From the NCBI RefSeq assembly GCF_934630525.1, contig NZ_CAKTVX010000003.1, positions 62,001-126,000 of the forward strand: a stretch of DNA of 64,000 nucleotides. Reading direction: 5' to 3'. This document shows, piece after piece, positions 60,745 to 64,000 of the stretch. The notes beneath the pieces are model-generated. The model was not told the origin of the DNA, ran no database searches, and saw only the letters and a list, made by a program, of their open reading frames with translations. A program made the position numbers and the translations under genes. The DNA comes from an uncultured Slackia sp. (GTDB lineage Bacteria > Actinomycetota > Coriobacteriia > Coriobacteriales > Eggerthellaceae). The number at the start of each line of letters is the position of its first letter. The stretch's first letter is position 1.

Positions 60745-62379
60745 CTATTTCGCCAAATCCTTGCCGAGCAAGTAACCGTAGGTGATGCAACGGCCGTGGC
60801 TATTGCCCGCAACGTTGATCGGGTAGTCGACGGCGGTGATGTCGCCCATGCAATTTCCGAGCGCATACAGGCCCTCGATCGGCTTGCCGTCAGCGTCGAG
60901 GCACTCAAAGTTAATGTCGGTCTTCAAGCCGCCAGTCACAGTAAGCAGCGCCGGACCAACCTTCAGCGCGTAGAAGGGACCTTCCTTGACCGGGGTCAGG
61001 AACACCGGCTTCTTGTAGTAGTCGGTGTCTTCGCCAGCCTCGCACATGCCGTTGTAGCGTTCGACGGTTTTGGAAAGCGTGCTCGCGTCGCAGCCAATCT
61101 TCTTCGCGAGCTCTTCGATGGTGTCGGCCTCGTAGGCAATGCCCTGCTCAATGTAAGCCGGAATCTGCGTCTTGAAGTACTCAGGCGCAAGGCTCAAATC
61201 GCTGCCGTAGGGACGGAAGCTATCCCAGAACATGCCGCCGCCATAAGGAAGGCCCGCCACCAGATCTTCCGGCCAATTTGCGTCGAAGACCGACCACGCC
61301 TCGCCGTTGGGCTGGCGGTTGATCGCGAGGGACTTGCCCTGGACCCACGTGTCTTCGCACATGAAGCGCTCGCCGTTGTCGTTCACGAACAGGAAGGGAC
61401 CATGGAACCAGCAGAATGCCTGGGGATGCATCATCGTGGGAAGCGGCAGGTCTTGCAGCTGCGCGCCAGCCCACATACCCATCTTGTGGCCATCGCCCGT
61501 GTTCGCGCCAACGGGAGTGTACTGGCTGCGGGGCTGGCCGTATTCCACGCAAATCGGCGCGTAAGCCTTGCACATGTCCAAATTGCCACCGATGTCGCCC
61601 GTGCACAGCACGACGCCCTTTGCGGCGTTGTACTGCACGTACTTGCCGTCGGCTTCGCAGATGCAGCCAACGACCTTGTCGCCGTCTTTGACGAGCTGCA
61701 CGGCAGGCGAATTGAACACGAACTCGGCGCCGGCCTTCACGGCATCGTTGTACAGCACCTCAGCACCCACAAAACCCGTGGACTTCAAATCGCTGCCCTC
61801 GGGCTTCATGCACATATGGTAGCCAGGTTGCTCGGCGTAGACATCGTCGTGGCTATAGAAAGCGCCGACCATCACGGCGCAGCCAGCCGCTTCGGCCTTA
61901 TCGAGCAGCCAATTGGAAGCTTCCTCGGAGTTATTGAAGAACTTCACGATAAGGTCTTCGTTCGCGCGGCTCGCGCACTGGGAAATCCAATGCTGCTTGG
62001 CGTTGACCTTGTCAACCTTGATACCGAGCTGGTCCATGTAGCGCGAATTGATGGCGCCAAAACCGCCGCCGCGACCCTGCCAGCTTTCGGTTTTCTCGAC
62101 AACCGTCACCTTGCCGCCGTTCTCGGCCGCAGAACATGCGCACGCGCAGCCCGAAAGACCGGCGCCAATAACCAAAATGTCGGTATCGACCGTTTCAGCG
62201 ATGTCGGTAATGGGTTCGGGCGCCTTTTCCCATTCATGCTGAGTAGCCGTATCGGCTGCGCCTGCCGCTTCGGTCTTTTTCTCGGCCGACGGCGCGCAGC
62301 CCGCGAGGCCCGCACCCGCAGCGACGCTCGCAAGCGCGGCGCCCGTGAGGAAATTACGACGCGAAATTCCCTTAGTCAT
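60745..62379 (-). CDS. Tat-exported lipoprotein flavoprotein reductase (fumarate-reductase-like)
   Basis: The 544-residue FAD enzyme of the fumarate/urocanate reductase family starts with a twin-arginine signal that also has a lipobox (SRRNFLTGAALASVAAGAGL, then AGC). The FAD fingerprint is TDILVIGAGLSGCACACSAA near residue 66. GGGFGAINSRYM, VLCTGDIGGN and the C-terminal GLYALGNCMGDITAVDYPIN close the flavin site. The substrate is not deducible; relatives reduce fumarate, urocanate, steroids or cardiac glycosides. It is divergent from a LuxR gene that probably controls it, and may take electrons from the cytochrome nearby. Confidence 0.87.
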   Translation of the reverse strand: MTKGISRRNFLTGAALASVAAGAGLAGCAPSAEKKTEAAGAADTATQHEWEKAPEPITDIAETVDTDILVIGAGLSGCACACSAAENGGKVTVVEKTESWQGRGGGFGAINSRYMDQLGIKVDKVNAKQHWISQCASRANEDLIVKFFNNSEEASNWLLDKAEAAGCAVMVGAFYSHDDVYAEQPGYHMCMKPEGSDLKSTGFVGAEVLYNDAVKAGAEFVFNSPAVQLVKDGDKVVGCICEADGKYVQYNAAKGVVLCTGDIGGNLDMCKAYAPICVEYGQPRSQYTPVGANTGDGHKMGMWAGAQLQDLPLPTMMHPQAFCWFHGPFLFVNDNGERFMCEDTWVQGKSLAINRQPNGEAWSVFDANWPEDLVAGLPYGGGMFWDSFRPYGSDLSLAPEYFKTQIPAYIEQGIAYEADTIEELAKKIGCDASTLSKTVERYNGMCEAGEDTDYYKKPVFLTPVKEGPFYALKVGPALLTVTGGLKTDINFECLDADGKPIEGLYALGNCMGDITAVDYPINVAGNSHGRCITYGYLLGKDLAK

Positions 62380-62513
62380 GGTTTCTCCCTCCTTGGTTTT
62401 TCACGAGGCGCCCCCGCGCCCCGCCGCGGCCTCCCTGCCGCGATATGCCCACTATGCCGCCCGAAAACGACCATCCGCAACATCCGCTCGGGCCCATTTT
62501 TCGAGTTTTCGCA

Positions 62514-62534
62514 TATGGGCCGTTTCGGCCCATA
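62514..62534. promoter_or_regulatory. Palindrome between the flavoprotein and LuxR genes
   Basis: TATGGGCCG and CGGCCCATA are perfect 9-base arms around TTT. Its right arm abuts the predicted -35 of the LuxR gene, whose -10 is TATAAT at 62556-62561. A candidate operator. Confidence 0.55.
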
Positions 62535-62580
62535 GGGCAATTTCCCAGGTCAGGCTATAATGCCGTGCGGGGAGGAACTA

Positions 62581-64000
62581 ATGGGATTCAAAAAGGGCAT
62601 TCGCGCCTGCGCAAAGCGCAGCACGCATCATTTCATCGGGCTCGGCTTTTGGCAGGCATGGCAAATGGTCATGCTTTGCACAAGCGCCATAATTCCCGAC
62701 GGCGGAGAAGGCACGCGCCTGAAATCAATCGCGCTGTTCGCGACAACCGCCGGCTATCTGGTCGTTATTGCCGCATACAAAATAAGGCCCAGCTTATCCT
62801 CATCGCCAAGAGCGCTTCTCGGCGCCGGCGCCGCTATGGCCGCAGGAACGTTTCTCATGCTCTTCGTCGCTTTCATCAGCGACGTCGGATTGAAATTCGT
62901 TGCGCTCGCTTTTGCCCTCGCCCTTATGTCATGGGGCAATGCTGCGCTGCTTATTATGTGGGGAGAATTATGGGAGACGCTGGCAACCGGCCGCGTCGGC
63001 CAGCACCTCTACCTGTCATACGCATTCGCATTCGTGCTGTTCTTCACCGCGAATGCGCTCCCCCACCCAATCGACGGCCTCGTCGCATGCCTGTTTCCGC
63101 TCGCCTCGTGCTTCATCCTGAAATCATGCGCGAACGAGCCACGACGCCGCCCCTCTTCGGCGCCGCTTCGCCTTGAGGATGTGCCTTTCAAGCAACTCAT
63201 CGTCTTCATCGTGCTGTTGAGCACGCTTTGGGGCGTAAGCCAGAAAATCGCACCTCAATTCGTCGCGCTTCCCGACGCGACTTTTTTCCTGACGGAAAGC
63301 ATGTTCGTGGCAGGAATCGCCATCGTGGCACTTGCGGCGAACCTGGCGCTCACCTCGCCAGAATCGGAATCAATCGCGCTTTATGAGCCCATCGCGCCAG
63401 CAATGGCGCTGGGCATTGTCGCACTCGCCATTTTGCCCGAGCAATGGGCGCCAATTGGCAACGGCCTTCTTACCATGGGCGTGTACTGCCTGGATATGTT
63501 CCTCATGCTCACGGCGACCGACTTGGCTTTTCGAACGGGAATTTCGGCGGCGCTGATTTTCGGCGGCACGGTAGTGGCCTCGCGCATCGGGACCACCGTC
63601 GGAACATTCTTCGCTAGTTTCGTACTTGGCAATGAGCTCGATGATGTAGCGAAACTCACGCTTGCGGTAATTTCGCTCGGCGTGATTGTGGCAGCATCGA
63701 CACTGCTGTTCTCGAAAGCCGACCTTATGAAGATTTACGAAGCCAGAGACACGCGCAATGCCCCTACCCCAGGAGGATATTCCACCGGCCCCGCTCCGGG
63801 TCGCGGCAAAACGCCGGTCGCAACCAGCGCTGGCGAAGATGGGAACAGCTCAAGCGCAACCGTTCTCGCGATGCCGCTCACCATCGAGGCGCAGTGCGAC
63901 ATCGTGGTCAATCGGGCCGGGCTTACCGCGCGTGAGGCCGAAGTGCTCGAGCTACTCGTTCGTGGACGCACTGTGCAAGACATATGCGACGAGCTCACCA
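62581..64000 (+). CDS. Membrane LuxR-type regulator, C-terminus outside window
   Basis: At least 473 residues are visible, starting MGFKKGIRACAKRSTHHFIG, with roughly twelve hydrophobic helices and then the beginning of a LuxR HTH (LTAREAEVLELLVRGRTVQD). The gene continues past 64000. GGGGAGGAAC precedes the ATG. It is the third LuxR membrane protein in the window and is divergent from the flavoprotein reductase. A Gly/Pro/Ser-rich linker separates the membrane and DNA-binding parts. The sensed molecule is presumably the flavoenzyme's substrate. Confidence 0.88.
   Translation, partial: MGFKKGIRACAKRSTHHFIGLGFWQAWQMVMLCTSAIIPDGGEGTRLKSIALFATTAGYLVVIAAYKIRPSLSSSPRALLGAGAAMAAGTFLMLFVAFISDVGLKFVALAFALALMSWGNAALLIMWGELWETLATGRVGQHLYLSYAFAFVLFFTANALPHPIDGLVACLFPLASCFILKSCANEPRRRPSSAPLRLEDVPFKQLIVFIVLLSTLWGVSQKIAPQFVALPDATFFLTESMFVAGIAIVALAANLALTSPESESIALYEPIAPAMALGIVALAILPEQWAPIGNGLLTMGVYCLDMFLMLTATDLAFRTGISAALIFGGTVVASRIGTTVGTFFASFVLGNELDDVAKLTLAVISLGVIVAASTLLFSKADLMKIYEARDTRNAPTPGGYSTGPAPGRGKTPVATSAGEDGNSSSATVLAMPLTIEAQCDIVVNRAGLTAREAEVLELLVRGRTVQDICDELT

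Overview
The window looks like the chromosome of a high-GC, anaerobically respiring member of the Coriobacteriia, most likely Eggerthellaceae (Slackia / Denitrobacterium / Adlercreutzia-like). The evidence is the combination of three membrane-anchored LuxR-type regulators, a Tat-exported molybdopterin oxidoreductase with its own [4Fe-4S] and membrane subunits, a Tat-lipoprotein fumarate-reductase-like flavoprotein, a cytochrome c maturation operon beside a multiheme cytochrome, and fused enzymes (PstC-PstA, AccD-AccA). Genus is an inference. No rRNA, tRNA or complete mobile element was seen.

Layout. 1-720: decayed accessory DNA with a partial XRE regulator, a phage capsid-gene remnant and a two-repeat CRISPR relic. 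720-8760: small membrane protein, ADP-ribosylglycohydrolase, then a carbamoyl-phosphate energy module (transcarbamylase with putrescine-type motifs, NhaC-type antiporter, carbamate kinase, MFS carrier) divergent from a membrane LuxR regulator. 8785-13000: acetyltransferase and phosphate ABC transporter (pstS, fused pstCA, pstB). 13458-18315: trigger-factor-like protein, large BspA/choline-binding-type surface protein flanked by a duplicated terminator unit, and a second acetyltransferase. 18868-22251: C-rich-loop small RNA (6C-like), TetR regulator, hipBA module with three evenly spaced operators, TetR gene fragment, HsmA-family membrane protein. 22509-31385: type II fatty-acid synthesis operon (acpP-fabK-fabD-fabG-fabF-fabZ-accDA) with a divergent-acting degV-marR pair carrying matching operators. 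31911-34058: Tex.

34439-45879: respiratory block. DmsABC-like reductase and NapGH-like ferredoxin proteins read leftward; a LuxR regulator, an unknown protein, a TorD chaperone and a motor-less UvrD-like protein read rightward. The reductase would be matured by the TorD operon and controlled by the LuxR protein between them. 46061-52077: housekeeping genes (folC, type 4 uracil-DNA glycosylase, alr, HIRAN protein, RhuM-Fic protein, galU). 52612-59391: cytochrome c maturation (ccmE-F-A-B-C-D order) with an NrfH-like cytochrome. 60745-64000: flavoprotein reductase divergent from a third LuxR regulator that runs off the window. Ccm would attach heme to the cytochrome, which would carry menaquinol electrons to extracytoplasmic reductases such as this flavoprotein.

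Two repeat families stand out. A short hairpin with a fixed apex and arms that change sequence but stay complementary occurs about ten times between genes. A larger three-copy element (near 47.4, 53.6 and 53.8 kb) has a conserved core and three stems whose bases co-vary between copies. Neither matches a family I can name, and they are the best candidates here for something undescribed.
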